From Legionella qingyii (GTDB taxonomy: Bacteria; Pseudomonadota; Gammaproteobacteria; Legionellales; Legionellaceae): 64,000 bases of DNA. Position 1 is the stretch's first letter. Each line of letters opens with the position of its first letter. The stretch spans positions 62,001 to 126,000 of the forward strand of contig NZ_QHJG01000003.1 of assembly GCF_003184185.1 (NCBI RefSeq), read 5' to 3'. The position numbers were made by a program, and so were the translations under genes. This document shows positions 38,979 to 48,581 of the stretch, in pieces. A model generated the notes under the pieces. That model was not told where the DNA came from and made no database searches. It worked only from the letters and a program-made list of their open reading frames with translations.

Positions 38979-39276
38979 CACCAGCAGGAATGTATTCGAT
39001 TGTTGTCCCAATTGAATTCTTATTGCCCCAAGCCATTTGCCATGGACGTTCATCAAATGCAATTTTTAATTTTTCATAGTTCTTTATTTGCGGATCTATG
39101 GGCTCATAATCGGTTGTCGAATTACAATAAAGGACATCTTTATACAGGTAGTATCGCACGCACTGATTATCATTTTCCGGAGTGACCTTAACCAAATTGT
39201 TTATAGAAAAAGGAGCGCCTATGGCTATAGAGCTTATTATAGCGAGAGTCCAAAGAAATAGAATCTGTCTGACCAT
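38830..39276 (-). pseudogene. Exported protein gene truncated by the rearrangement
   Basis: The first 99 codons encode a signal peptide (MVRQILFLWTLAIISSIAIG-AP) and an exported domain with CVRYYLYKDVLYC, PWQMAWGNKNSIGTTIEYIP. From about residue 100 the frame runs antisense through the IS630 fragment, giving meaningless sequence. The native 3' end is missing, so this is a broken gene of an unrecognised small exported family. Its breakpoint is the outer edge of the right inverted-repeat arm. Confidence 0.65.
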
Positions 39277-39542
39277 TTGATACAGGACGATTTTTATTCA
39301 GGTACGTGTATAAAGAATAGCTTATAAATATGAAATAGTTAAAATGAATAAGTTTCTAAATATTCATAAAATGGCATTTAGCTGTTAGATATAATGAACT
39401 AGCGAATTTTGCTCTTGAGAAACTTGAGGTCAGGGTATTTTAAAATTTGGCTCATTGGTTGACTAGATTTGGAGTTTTACAGAATGAAAACCTGTATTCA
39501 GAGAAGTAGACCTCCCCTGATTGTAGGAGAGGTCGAAAAAAC

Positions 39543-40334
39543 TTAACTGATATCACTCATAGTAGATACGGCATGATATCCTGCATCAACATGTACTACT
39601 TCGCCGGTAATTCCTGACGCTAATTTAGAGCATAAAAATGCTGCAGTATTGCCAACTTCCTCAATTGTAACGTTTCTGTGGAGCGGGGTAATATTAGCAT
39701 AGGCATTTTGAATTTTCCGGAAATCTTTAATTCCAGCCGCAGCAAGTGTTTTGATTGGTCCTGCAGATATAGCATTAATTCGAATGCCTTTAGAACCTAG
39801 GCTTGAAGCTAAATAACGTACAGAAGCTTCAAGGCTTGCCTTGGCAACACCCATAACATTATAGTTAGGTACTGCTTTTTCGGCGCCATAGTAACTTAGG
39901 GTTAACAGAGAACCTTCAGTACCTTCCATCATAGGTAAAGCAGCTTGCGCCAGACCTATTAGACTGTATGCACTGATATCATGAGCAATTCTAAAGCCTT
40001 CACGAGTGCAAGATTCTACAAAATCTCCACTAATTTGATCAGCTGGAGCATAAGCTACTGAATGAATTAAGATATCCAAGTGATCCCAATGCTTGCGGAG
40101 ATTTGAAAAAAGGGCTTTGATTTCCTCATCATGAGCCACATCACAAGGAAAGGTCAGTGATGAATTGAATTCAGCTGCCATTGTTTCCACACGGTCTTGT
40201 AAACGTTCATTTTGATAAGTAAACGCTAATTCGGCTCCTTGCTCATGAAATGCTTTGGCAATACCATAAGCAATAGATCTATTGCTAGCCAGCCCGATAA
40301 TGAGTGCTTTTTTACCCGCTAAAAATCCCACCAT
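39543..40334 (-). CDS. fabI: Enoyl-ACP reductase (NADH)
   Basis: FabI performs the last reduction of each fatty acid elongation cycle. The N-terminus [20 protein letters not shown] is the FabI form of the nucleotide-binding motif, and the active-site Tyr-x6-Lys is [12 protein letters not shown]. The C-terminus [11 protein letters not shown] is typical. The 263-residue length is normal. It is a single gene; a GC-rich imperfect hairpin lies just after its stop (39509-39534). Confidence 0.95.
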   Translation of the reverse strand: MVGFLAGKKALIIGLASNRSIAYGIAKAFHEQGAELAFTYQNERLQDRVETMAAEFNSSLTFPCDVAHDEEIKALFSNLRKHWDHLDILIHSVAYAPADQISGDFVESCTREGFRIAHDISAYSLIGLAQAALPMMEGTEGSLLTLSYYGAEKAVPNYNVMGVAKASLEASVRYLASSLGSKGIRINAISAGPIKTLAAAGIKDFRKIQNAYANITPLHRNVTIEEVGNTAAFLCSKLASGITGEVVHVDAGYHAVSTMSDIS

Positions 40335-40497
40335 TCTCTCCTCAATTAATTAACATGAGTCCGGTACAAAAGGCATTTTAATGTCTTTTATATCGCTAAA
40401 CGAATGTTATCCCATAAAATGTTAGCATTTATACGGGATCCAGTTTAAATAATTAAATTCGATATGAAAAATAAACTTATATTTTCATATTGAACGC

Positions 40498-41133
40498 TCA
40501 TTGATTAGTATGCAATGCTAACAATTCACGCATCTTAGCCTGAATCATTTCAATAGCAATCCTGTTTTCTCCTCCGCGAGGAACAATAATGTCTGCATAG
40601 CGACTGGATGGTTCAATAAACTGCAAGTACATGGGGCGTACTGTTGTTTCATATTGATGAACTACTGATTCAAAGGTTCTATGTCGTTCAACCACATCTC
40701 TTTTTAAACGTCGGGTTAAACACACATCGAGCGGAGTGGACATAAAAATTCGGATATCCATTATTTCGCGTAACTCTTTATCGCTAAAGAGTAAAATACC
40801 TTCAAGGATAATAATGGCATGTTGTCCCACTGTTCTGGTTTCAGGCAAACGCATGTGCTTGGAGTGAGAATAAATTGGAATTTCAACTGGTCTACCATCT
40901 CTTAATTGTCGTAAATGTTCGCAAAGCAAAGTATGATCAAAAGAGTCAGGGTGATCGTAGTTTATTTTTTCTCTTTCAGGGAAAGGCAAATGGCCATTAT
41001 CTTTATAGTAGGCATCTTCAGAAATAACTACTACTTGTTCCGAGCCAAGTTCATTAACGATCGTATTCGCTAAAAGACTTTTACCTGATGCAGAAGGGCC
41101 TGAAATCCCAATAATTATCGCTTGTTTGTTCAT
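40498..41133 (-). CDS. udk: Uridine kinase
   Basis: The kinase phosphorylates uridine and cytidine in salvage. The P-loop GISGPSASGKS is at the N-terminus; SEDAYYKD, NYDHPDSFDH and PLDVCLTRRLKRDVVERHR are family hallmarks. The chosen ATG at 41133 (MNKQAIIIG) fits the family start better than an upstream in-frame TTG at 41160; neither has a strong ribosome-binding site. The length is 211 residues. Confidence 0.93.
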   Translation of the reverse strand: MNKQAIIIGISGPSASGKSLLANTIVNELGSEQVVVISEDAYYKDNGHLPFPEREKINYDHPDSFDHTLLCEHLRQLRDGRPVEIPIYSHSKHMRLPETRTVGQHAIIILEGILLFSDKELREIMDIRIFMSTPLDVCLTRRLKRDVVERHRTFESVVHQYETTVRPMYLQFIEPSSRYADIIVPRGGENRIAIEMIQAKMRELLALHTNQ

Positions 41134-41289
41134 GATGATATCGTTAGAAATTTCGTGCAAATACTAAAGGTTTTTTGCGTTAAATTCAATCTTTAAATTA
41201 GGATTTACTTATAATAGCCCTGGTTTATAGAGCGATAAAATCCATAAATTCTATAATATAAGTTTAGCTGATTTCTATAGTTAAAATTT

Positions 41290-41321
41290 AGCCCTGGGTG
41301 TAGTGATGTAGATCCAGGGCT
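41290..41321. terminator. Hairpin after the alkaline-phosphatase-like gene
   Basis: AGCCCTGG and CCAGGGCT form a perfect 8-bp stem; on the minus strand AAATTTT follows. The sequence also resembles a short form of the dispersed palindrome. Confidence 0.6.
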
Positions 41322-41327
41322 ATATTT

Positions 41328-42947
41328 TTAATTAAAAGCAGATACTACTTCCTGTAAGGGGTGTCCGGTAGCTGCAGATGGATTTCTTATCATCAGTACC
41401 GCAGATAAAGTAGGGGCAATGTCCGTGGTGTAAGTCGAACGAAATATACGTTGCGCTTTAAAATCCGGATGGACAAATAGTAAAGGGACATAACTGTCAT
41501 ATTGCCAAGGACTGCCATGAGCAACGCGATCTTTACCTTTAGTACCATATGATTGATTTGGGGGTTGAATGAGGTAAAGATCTCCAGACCGATCTGGAAA
41601 ATACATTTTATTAACTTTAGCGGTAAGCCAATCTTGTTCAATATCTCTAATTGGCAATGCATATGCTTTGAATATTCCTGGTTGCAGGGTTAACGCACGC
41701 GCAAGATAACGTTGTACCTCATTCAGTTCTATTTTATGTTTATCTATTATCTTATGATTTAGATAGATATACGGCGGGGTAATCGACATTAGTGTTTGTT
41801 CTGGAAGCGCGTACCGCTCTTTTAATGTGGCACGAATGTATTGTTCCATTTGCGGGATATTAATGGGATTAATTTCATCCATATGATGCGCTTTGAGATA
41901 GGTTGGTCCATCATTTACACCATGATCTGCAGTAAGTACTATAAGCGTGTTGTTGAGTCCTACTTGTTTGTCAATAACTGCAAAAAGATGTGCCAGAGTT
42001 TTGTCTAATTCTAACAAATTATCTTCTGATTCAAGGCTATTGGGGCCAAATTGATGGCCAATCGCATCAACGCCAGAGAAGCTAATACCCAAATAATCAG
42101 TTTTTCCAGAAGATTGTCCTAATCGCTCTTCAGTTAAAAGTCGTTCTGCAAAATCTGCGGTTAATTGATCTGCTTTAGGTGTTCGAGACAATGATTTAAA
42201 GTATTCGGGGCTAGGAGCTTGAGTTATATGATGTGGAAAGGTTTGACCAAAAAGCTCATCCTCATGATGGAAAACAGGGGAATTAGCATTTATATATTCA
42301 GATTTAGAACGGCTAAGATACCAATCGTAGTCTTGTGGATGATAATTTTTATTCCAATTATTAACCCATTGAGGGTATTGGCTATAGTAGTAAGTACTGG
42401 TAATAAAACCACCATTGGTTGTGTCAAACCAATACGCTTTACCCGTATGGCCCGCAAGAGTTATTGCCGAACGATCTTTTAAAGAAACACCAAAAACACG
42501 TCCTTTTTGGGAGAGTACGACTTCATCGCTTAACGTTGAGACATATAAATTCCTAGGCGAGCGTCCTGGAATAACAATACGTGTATGAGGTGTTTGCAAT
42601 ATATTAGTTTTTAAATCTTCCATGCAATAGACCATTTGCCGTGATTTTCGGTCATACCATTCGTTATTAACAACGCCGTGTAGGGCTGGAAAACTGCCCG
42701 TTGCAACAGTAGCATGTCCTGCACACGTAGTTGTATTGGCATGTGGGTGATGCGTATTATGATAATCAATGGCATGATTTAATAAATAATTAAATCCTCC
42801 ATTCCCAAATTGTTGCTGATGTTGAAAGATTAAATCACCACGCAATTGATCGATTACCAGTTGCACAATCAATTTGGGTTGATGAATTTGCGCATATGTG
42901 TTGAGACAATTTAGAAAAAGAAAAATGGAACAGAGGTATTTTTTCAT
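41328..42947 (-). CDS. Exported alkaline phosphatase superfamily protein (PafA/NPP-like)
   Basis: The 539-residue protein has a signal peptide ending near NTYA-QI. Metal and nucleophile motifs of the NPP/PafA branch are present: VIDQLRGD (metal Asp), the nucleophile Thr in ANTTTCAGHA, SGVDAIGHQFGP (Asp/His ligands), TADHGVND, and VAHGSPWQYD. It is therefore a periplasmic or secreted phosphomonoesterase or diesterase. PafA itself is a calcium-independent, phosphate-insensitive phosphatase; that detail is not inferable here. It is monocistronic, divergent from the next gene. Confidence 0.88.
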   Translation of the reverse strand: MKKYLCSIFLFLNCLNTYAQIHQPKLIVQLVIDQLRGDLIFQHQQQFGNGGFNYLLNHAIDYHNTHHPHANTTTCAGHATVATGSFPALHGVVNNEWYDRKSRQMVYCMEDLKTNILQTPHTRIVIPGRSPRNLYVSTLSDEVVLSQKGRVFGVSLKDRSAITLAGHTGKAYWFDTTNGGFITSTYYYSQYPQWVNNWNKNYHPQDYDWYLSRSKSEYINANSPVFHHEDELFGQTFPHHITQAPSPEYFKSLSRTPKADQLTADFAERLLTEERLGQSSGKTDYLGISFSGVDAIGHQFGPNSLESEDNLLELDKTLAHLFAVIDKQVGLNNTLIVLTADHGVNDGPTYLKAHHMDEINPINIPQMEQYIRATLKERYALPEQTLMSITPPYIYLNHKIIDKHKIELNEVQRYLARALTLQPGIFKAYALPIRDIEQDWLTAKVNKMYFPDRSGDLYLIQPPNQSYGTKGKDRVAHGSPWQYDSYVPLLFVHPDFKAQRIFRSTYTTDIAPTLSAVLMIRNPSAATGHPLQEVVSAFN

Positions 42948-43253
42948 AGCTTATCCTGATGCGGAATAAAAGAGGTAAATTAATCAACAGGGCATAAAAA
43001 TGCAATCAAAAAGGTAAATTTAAAGATTTTATCCATTTTAAAATGTCTTCAACATTGGGCGGAGGTGCGGAGAGAAGAATTTATTTCATGAGTACATAAT
43101 CGAACTTATATACTCTATGTTATTGACTTTTATAGATTAAAAATTAATTAAGGAGTAAAAGGAAATTACATGACTGGCTTTATGAATTAGTTTAAACTTC
43201 GCGTTGGAGTAAATTTTACTAATCCCGATTCATGGAGTTTAAGGAGAACAGAA
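42948..43253. other. Intergenic, 306 bp, no gene
   Basis: The gap between divergent genes has no coding frame that I support. It ends with TTTAAGGAGAACAGAA, a strong ribosome-binding site for the gene at 43254. Confidence 0.55.
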
Positions 43254-43973
43254 ATGGGTTTTCAGTATGTCGAATATGCTAAATTGGCAAAATACATTAG
43301 GGAGAGTATTGCAACTGAATTAAAAAGTCATAGCTTGGATGAAAAAGACATACCTAAGTCATTAAGGCTTCTTTCCATTAGCCATCCTGAACGAGCTATT
43401 CAGTGTAAATACTTACGTGCGATTCTCAGCTGTCTTGAACAATCCGACATTAAAGATGATAAAACACGTGTACTTAATGCAGCAGCATTCTATATTCGTG
43501 CTCAAATTCATAAAAGTTATCAAGGAACTGTAACTCCATATTTTTTGGCTCCCGAAAACAGTACTCTATATAATGCATTAACAACATCCCTCAATCTTAC
43601 TCTGGACAATTTCCCAGACTCTAAAGATTTGATTGATATGTATGATGCTTTGAGTAATTTTATGCATGCACAAGTGTATATAGACTCAGATCCAAGAAAA
43701 GGTTATCTCCCCCCCAGTAAACAGCCTTTTTCAAGTAAAAAAATTAAGGATTATAAAGTAGAAAAAGTGCTGCAAGATTTGGTAAAAAAAGTAGCGGACT
43801 ACAGGGCTAAAGAGATTGATCAGACAAAGGAACAACAGTTGGTAAAAGACTCTGATATAAAAAATCGTGCAAGAATGTTTTCAGATAAGACCCCACCTGA
43901 GTTGGGTGCTCCTAATAGTAAAGACTCTATGGAGCCTATCAGCAAAACTCTTTTTGCCAATGGCAGCCTTTAA
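43254..43973 (+). CDS. Hypothetical soluble helical protein (possible effector)
   Basis: I do not recognise this 239-residue protein. Residues 1-140 are helical with no signal peptide (VEYAKLAKYIRESIATELK, LNAAAFYIRAQIHKSYQG); residues 150-239 are charged and probably disordered (SSKKIKDYKVEKVLQDLV, NRARMFSDKTPPELGAP). The strong AAGGAG site and long leader indicate its own promoter. A soluble two-part chain with a flexible charged tail is common among Legionella effectors, but there is no direct evidence here. Confidence 0.65.
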   Translation: MGFQYVEYAKLAKYIRESIATELKSHSLDEKDIPKSLRLLSISHPERAIQCKYLRAILSCLEQSDIKDDKTRVLNAAAFYIRAQIHKSYQGTVTPYFLAPENSTLYNALTTSLNLTLDNFPDSKDLIDMYDALSNFMHAQVYIDSDPRKGYLPPSKQPFSSKKIKDYKVEKVLQDLVKKVADYRAKEIDQTKEQQLVKDSDIKNRARMFSDKTPPELGAPNSKDSMEPISKTLFANGSL

Positions 43974-44068
43974 TCGGTATTGGTTTACTAAGAGTAACCA
44001 GGTGCAGTGAAGTGGGGCCTTATTTTTCGGAACTCCTTCGCTGCATCAAACTAGGATAAGTTCTCGAA

Positions 44069-44428
44069 TTATAATTGTGGCTCTGATATTTTCTTTTGGT
44101 GTTCTATGGGGTAACCCGACATAGCCCAATCAATAATACCACCATCTACTGAATACACTTCTTGATATCCTAAATCTATTAAGGATTGTGCGGCAAATAA
44201 AGATCGAACACCCCCTTTGCAGTGTAAATAAATGGGTTGATTTTTATTAGGAAATTGATCTGCAATAGAAGATGTAATGAGATCTTTAGGGATGTGGATT
44301 GCCCTAGCAATATGGAATTCTTGCCATTCTTCCAATTCTCTAACATCAATTAAACAAAGATTGGGATCGTTCTCCATCATTTTTTTTAGTTGATGTACAT
44401 CAATTGTTTTAATATTAGGGTTGGTCAT
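44069..44428 (-). CDS. Single-domain rhodanese (GlpE-like)
   Basis: The 119-residue protein is one rhodanese domain: CLIDVRELEEWQEFHIARAI at the start and the persulphide Cys in the loop HCKGGVRS. Such proteins carry sulfane sulphur or act as thiosulphate sulphurtransferases. Its start overlaps the end of the upstream membrane-protein gene by 14 bases, so the two are translationally coupled. Confidence 0.88.
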   Translation of the reverse strand: MTNPNIKTIDVHQLKKMMENDPNLCLIDVRELEEWQEFHIARAIHIPKDLITSSIADQFPNKNQPIYLHCKGGVRSLFAAQSLIDLGYQEVYSVDGGIIDWAMSGYPIEHQKKISEPQL

Positions 44429-44696
44429 AACGAATCTCTCTTATTGTGGGTCTCGTGATTGTGGAGTGGTGGAGTAGCCAATAAATTGTTGCCGTGAAAA
44501 CACCTCCTATCAATGTCGCGAATGCCCAGGTAGCAGCAGAAACTAAGACTGGTTTTTGCCCCGTTCGATTCATATTTCCTGCATCGTGGGCTACCGCACC
44601 AGCAAAAATCAAATGTAAAATACCATTGATAATCATCATGATATATAAAAAAGTTTGTATTTGTGTGGAAAATTGTTGTATTAGCTCATTGATCAT
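44415..44696 (-). CDS. Small inner-membrane protein, two segments
   Basis: The 93-residue protein has two hydrophobic helices (TFLYIMMIINGILHLIFAGA and ATWAFATLIGGVFTATIYWL) joined by a short loop. AAAGGAA precedes the ATG. It overlaps the rhodanese gene by 14 bases, suggesting a joint membrane-associated sulphur function; that is inference. The family is not recognised. Confidence 0.7.
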   Translation of the reverse strand: MINELIQQFSTQIQTFLYIMMIINGILHLIFAGAVAHDAGNMNRTGQKPVLVSAATWAFATLIGGVFTATIYWLLHHSTITRPTIREIRYDQP

Positions 44697-44900
44697 GAAT
44701 AGGGTTCCTTTAGTTGTTAATCAATGTTAGTTGGACTTTTTAAACCAAACAAAACTCATTTTTTAGTAGTATCATGAAATTAATAGATTTTGTCAGGCAT
44801 AAAAATCGAACTTGCAATATAATAACAGAAAATTAATAAGATCTTTTATTTCTGTGTTAACCCCGGTAACATCATCGAAAAAAATAGAAAGAGAGAAAGA

Positions 44901-46196
44901 ATGAATACACATGAAATCCCTGTTCCTCATTTGACTACAGCACACTCTGGGCCATTGTTTCATGTGGAAAAAATTGTTTTAAATCAAATAGCAGCAATTG
45001 AGACGTGGTTTAGGCACCAATGGAAAGAAACTCCTCCTCCTTTAACTTCATCGGTTGACTTGAGGCATGCAGGATTCAAATTGGCGCCTGTAGATACTAA
45101 TCTATTCCCAGCTGGGTTTAACAATTTGAATCCGGAATTCCTTCCCCTGTGTATTCAGGCAGCACAGTCTGTTTTAGTTGACTATGTTCCAGATTGCACA
45201 CGTATCTTATTGATTCCAGAAAGTCATACACGCAATAAGTTTTATTTAAAAAGTCTTAATGTATTACGAACTATTTTTATAAAAGCGGGCTTTGTCGTTC
45301 GCATTGGTAGTTTGGACCCTGAGATTAAAGAACCTACGGAAGTTGTCCTTGAGGGGGGCGATACGCTCCTGTTAGAACCTATACAGCGTGAGGGTGACCG
45401 CGTTGGTCTGGCTAATTTTAATCCATGTTTTCTTATGCTGAATAATGACTTGTCTCAGGGTATTCCTGAAATTTTACAAGGAATAAAACAAAAGATAAGA
45501 CCTACAGCACAATTAGGTTGGTCTTCGCGCTTGAAATCAAGTCATTTTAATTTTTATGAAGAAGTTGCGATGGAGTTTTCCGAATTAGTAGGGATGGATT
45601 CATGGTTAATCAATCCTTATTTTAGTGCTTTAGAAGGTCTGGATTTTATGGCCCAGGAAGGTATCGACAGATTAGCCATCGAAGTTGAGAAAATTCTCAC
45701 TTTAATGAACGATAAATACGCAACCTACGGAATAAAAGAGAAACCATTTGTTGTAATTAAGGCCGATAATGGCACTTATGGCATGAGCGTAATGATGGTG
45801 CATGATGCAGAAGACGTACATAAATTAAATAGAAAACAACGTACAAGAATGTCGACCAGCAAAGGTGGTCGAAAAGTGGATAGGGTAATTATCCAAGAGG
45901 GTGTATATACTTTTGAAACCATGCCAAACGGTTCTGTCGCCGAGCCAGTAGTGTATATGATTGGTCAATTTGTGGTTGGTGGATTTTACCGGGTTCATCA
46001 AGAACGTGGTATTGATGAAAATCTGAATGCTCCAGGAATGCATTTTGAACCTTTAGCTTTTGCTCAGGCGTGTAACATGCCTTGTGATGATTTAACCGAG
46101 GTAGATGAATCCAATCGTTTTTATGTATATGGGGTTATTGCCCGCTTAGCAGCTCTTGCTGCAGCAAGAGAAATTGCAGCTATTGGAGGTGAATAA
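44901..46196 (+). CDS. gshA: Glutamate-cysteine ligase, proteobacterial type
   Basis: The enzyme makes gamma-glutamylcysteine. The 431-residue protein matches the GshA form found in Acidithiobacillus-, Xylella- and Legionella-like bacteria, not the E. coli form: VDLRHAGFKLAPVDTNLFPAGFNNL, VVLEGGDTLLLEP, RPTAQLGWSSRLKSSHFNFY, and VIKADNGTYGMSVM. Its last base is shared with the start of gshB (ATGA-type overlap), so the pair forms the glutathione operon. Confidence 0.92.
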   Translation: MNTHEIPVPHLTTAHSGPLFHVEKIVLNQIAAIETWFRHQWKETPPPLTSSVDLRHAGFKLAPVDTNLFPAGFNNLNPEFLPLCIQAAQSVLVDYVPDCTRILLIPESHTRNKFYLKSLNVLRTIFIKAGFVVRIGSLDPEIKEPTEVVLEGGDTLLLEPIQREGDRVGLANFNPCFLMLNNDLSQGIPEILQGIKQKIRPTAQLGWSSRLKSSHFNFYEEVAMEFSELVGMDSWLINPYFSALEGLDFMAQEGIDRLAIEVEKILTLMNDKYATYGIKEKPFVVIKADNGTYGMSVMMVHDAEDVHKLNRKQRTRMSTSKGGRKVDRVIIQEGVYTFETMPNGSVAEPVVYMIGQFVVGGFYRVHQERGIDENLNAPGMHFEPLAFAQACNMPCDDLTEVDESNRFYVYGVIARLAALAAAREIAAIGGE

Positions 46197-47146
46197 TGAA
46201 ACTGGCTGTGTTGCTGGACCCTTTAAATCAATTAAAACCATATAAAGACACGTCTCTGGCTATGATCAAGAAAGCTCAAGAAATGGGTTGGTCTTGTGTT
46301 GTTTTTACCCAAGAAGATTTGTTTTGTAAGGAAGGACGGGCCTTCGCACAGGTTTCTGATTTAAGTATCGGTGATTTGAACAGCAAAGATTGGGCTACGA
46401 TTAAAGATTCATATGAAAAACCTTTAGGTGAGTTTGATATCATCCTGATGCGCAAAGATCCTCCTTTTAATACAGAATACATTTACACTACATATTGTCT
46501 GGAACTTGCAGAACGTGAAGGAGTTCTTGTAGCCAACAAACCCCAAAGCTTGCGTGATGCGAATGAGAAGTTTTTTACTTTAAATTTTCCTCAGTGTTGC
46601 CCAACTACACTGGTTTCGCGAAATATTAAACGGTTGAAATCATTTTGGGAGGAACACAAACAGGTTATTTTTAAACCGCTGGAAGGAATGGGTGGTAACT
46701 CTGTATTCCATGTGGAGGAGCAAGGAAAAAATTTAGCGGTTATTTTAGAGGTCCTAACAAAAAATCAAACGCAAACGATTATCGCCCAACGTTATATTGA
46801 TGAAATAAAAACCACTGGTGATAAACGCATTTTATTAATTAATGGCGAACCTGTTCCTTATGCATTGGCACGTATTCCTGCACAAGGAGACTTACGAGGT
46901 AATTTAGCTGCAGGTGCACGCGGTGAAGTAGTGCCTATTACAGCTAGAGACCGCTGGATTTGCGAACAAGTAGCCCCCACTCTCAAGGCTAAAGGTTTGT
47001 ATTTTGTTGGGATTGATGTGATTGGTGATTATTTAACAGAAATTAATGTTACAAGTCCAACCTGTTTACGAGAAATAGAAGCAGAAACAAAACTTGATAT
47101 CGCAGGTGATTTTTTACGTTGCCTTGAGAAGATATGTCGTGCTTAA
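46196..47146 (+). CDS. gshB: Glutathione synthetase
   Basis: The ATP-grasp enzyme joins glycine to gamma-glutamylcysteine. Typical segments are FDIILMRKDPPFNTEYIY, VANKPQSLRDANEK, KPLEGMGGNSVF, AQRYIDEIK.GDKRILLI and EINVTSPTCLREIE. The 316-residue length is normal. It begins at the last base of gshA and is followed by a hairpin shared with the convergent mlaA. Confidence 0.95.
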   Translation: MKLAVLLDPLNQLKPYKDTSLAMIKKAQEMGWSCVVFTQEDLFCKEGRAFAQVSDLSIGDLNSKDWATIKDSYEKPLGEFDIILMRKDPPFNTEYIYTTYCLELAEREGVLVANKPQSLRDANEKFFTLNFPQCCPTTLVSRNIKRLKSFWEEHKQVIFKPLEGMGGNSVFHVEEQGKNLAVILEVLTKNQTQTIIAQRYIDEIKTTGDKRILLINGEPVPYALARIPAQGDLRGNLAAGARGEVVPITARDRWICEQVAPTLKAKGLYFVGIDVIGDYLTEINVTSPTCLREIEAETKLDIAGDFLRCLEKICRA

Positions 47147-47164
47147 TAAAAAAACCCTTTTAAA

Positions 47165-47189
47165 GTAGCCTGGGCGAAGGCCAGGCTAC
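47165..47189. terminator. Compact hairpin between gshB and mlaA
   Basis: GTAGCCTGG and CCAGGCTAC form a perfect 9-bp stem around GCGAAGG. It is a minimal copy of the dispersed palindrome and sits between convergent genes. Confidence 0.7.
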
Positions 47190-47209
47190 AAAGTATTCAA
47201 GTACCAATA

Positions 47210-47971
47210 TTATTCATCTACATAATCATTACCAACTTCTACAGCCGCTTCCTGATCGGCTTTTTTATCATCAACATAAAGAGATCCAGTATCTTGATCA
47301 GCACCTGTGATGAGATGATTGCGATATTGTAAATACGCATCTCTCATAAAGGCATATTTATCCAAAGCCTCGTCCATTATTTGCTCAGTATCTAACAGTT
47401 GTGAGCGTAAATCCACTGTACGTAGAGCTAATAAACTGTAGACTACTGCATCATTATTAATGTAAACATAGGGGCTATATAGCGCAAATTGGAATAACCA
47501 TCCTGCTCCGTCTCGAAGAGTACTTGGACCTAATAAGGGAAGCATTAGGTATGGCGAATTTTTATCGCCCCATTTAGCTAAAGTAAGACCTAAATCATTT
47601 GAATGAGGAGGTAAGCCAAAGGTTTTGGCTACATCAAACAAGCCACCCACACCTAAGGAAGAGTTTATAATGAATCGCCATGAGTCACGAATTGCCCATT
47701 TTCCATCAGCCTGAAGAAGATCATTTCCTACGGATGGAATAAGATCCAGGTTGTTGTAAAAGTTATTTATACTCTTACGAACAGGAGCAGGTAAAACAGC
47801 CCGATATGCTTTTGCTGTAGGCTTCAAAATTGCATTGTCTAAGGCTGTATTAAACTTATATACTTTGCGGTTAAAGGGTTCAAAAGGATCGGCGGGGTTA
47901 GTTCCCTTACAAGCACATCCAGTTAAAGCAAGACCACCGGTAAAACTAATGATGATTGAAAGTAATCGCAT
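47210..47971 (-). CDS. mlaA: MlaA (VacJ) family outer-membrane lipoprotein
   Basis: MlaA takes part in retrograde phospholipid transport that keeps outer-membrane asymmetry. The signal peptide ends in the lipobox LTGC (Cys18). Conserved family features include DPFEPFNRKVYKFNTALD, VRKSINNFYNNLDLIPSVGN, and SPYLMLPLLGPSTLRD. The 253-residue length is normal. Its partners mlaBCDEF are not in the window. Confidence 0.92.
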   Translation of the reverse strand: MRLLSIIISFTGGLALTGCACKGTNPADPFEPFNRKVYKFNTALDNAILKPTAKAYRAVLPAPVRKSINNFYNNLDLIPSVGNDLLQADGKWAIRDSWRFIINSSLGVGGLFDVAKTFGLPPHSNDLGLTLAKWGDKNSPYLMLPLLGPSTLRDGAGWLFQFALYSPYVYINNDAVVYSLLALRTVDLRSQLLDTEQIMDEALDKYAFMRDAYLQYRNHLITGADQDTGSLYVDDKKADQEAAVEVGNDYVDE

Positions 47972-48143
47972 GATTTTTTTTATTATTTGACTTAATAAAC
48001 GATGTTACACGAGTTTGATGTTCTTGCAAACAATCATAGTGATACGTACAGTCGTTGATGTTTTGATTAAAATGTATTTTTGATCCAGAGGTAAGCCCAG
48101 AGCAACAGGATATATACAAGACCGAAAGGTCTAATGCTATTTA

Positions 48144-48581
48144 TTAGAATTTTAGCAAAAAAGTCACTGGCCCATCATTGCATAAATGAACTTGCATGTC
48201 GGCACCAAAACATCCACTTTGTATATGAGGATATAACTGAGCCGCCCGTGTCAAGAGATTGTCAAATAATTGGCGACCCAGTTCAGGTGGTGCTGCATTT
48301 GAAAAACTGGGACGCAAGCCTTTTTGGGTTTCGGCCATTAAAGTAAATTGAGGTACTAATAATAAACCACCTTGAACATCTTTAAGGCTTAAATTCATTT
48401 TACCTTGGCTGTCGCTAAAAATACGATAATTGATGCACTTCTCTAACATTTTATTGATGTTATGGTCTGTATCATCGGGTTCAAATCCACAGAGTACCAA
48501 AAGCCCCTGATCTATTTTTCCAACTGTTTCGCCATCAATATCTACACGGGCATGTGCTACTCTTTGGATTACAATCAACAT
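48144..48581 (-). CDS. dtd: D-aminoacyl-tRNA deacylase
   Basis: DTD removes D-amino acids (and glycine) from mischarged tRNA. The 145-residue protein has the family features MLIVIQRVAHARVDIDGE, LLVPQFTLMAETQKGLRPSF and the Gly-cisPro motif in CNDGPVTFLLKF. The length is normal. The start overlaps the end of the pip-like gene by seven bases, so the two are coupled. Confidence 0.95.
   Translation of the reverse strand: MLIVIQRVAHARVDIDGETVGKIDQGLLVLCGFEPDDTDHNINKMLEKCINYRIFSDSQGKMNLSLKDVQGGLLLVPQFTLMAETQKGLRPSFSNAAPPELGRQLFDNLLTRAAQLYPHIQSGCFGADMQVHLCNDGPVTFLLKF

Noticed and set aside
39509..39534. Hairpin just after fabI
   Set aside because: The stem has a mismatch and no T-run follows on the transcribed strand, so I did not call a terminator.
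43137..43153. TTAA-rich stretch resembling a PmrA box upstream of the 43254 gene
   Set aside because: The match CTTAAT-N5-TTTAAT is on the opposite strand, in very AT-rich DNA, with no properly placed -10.
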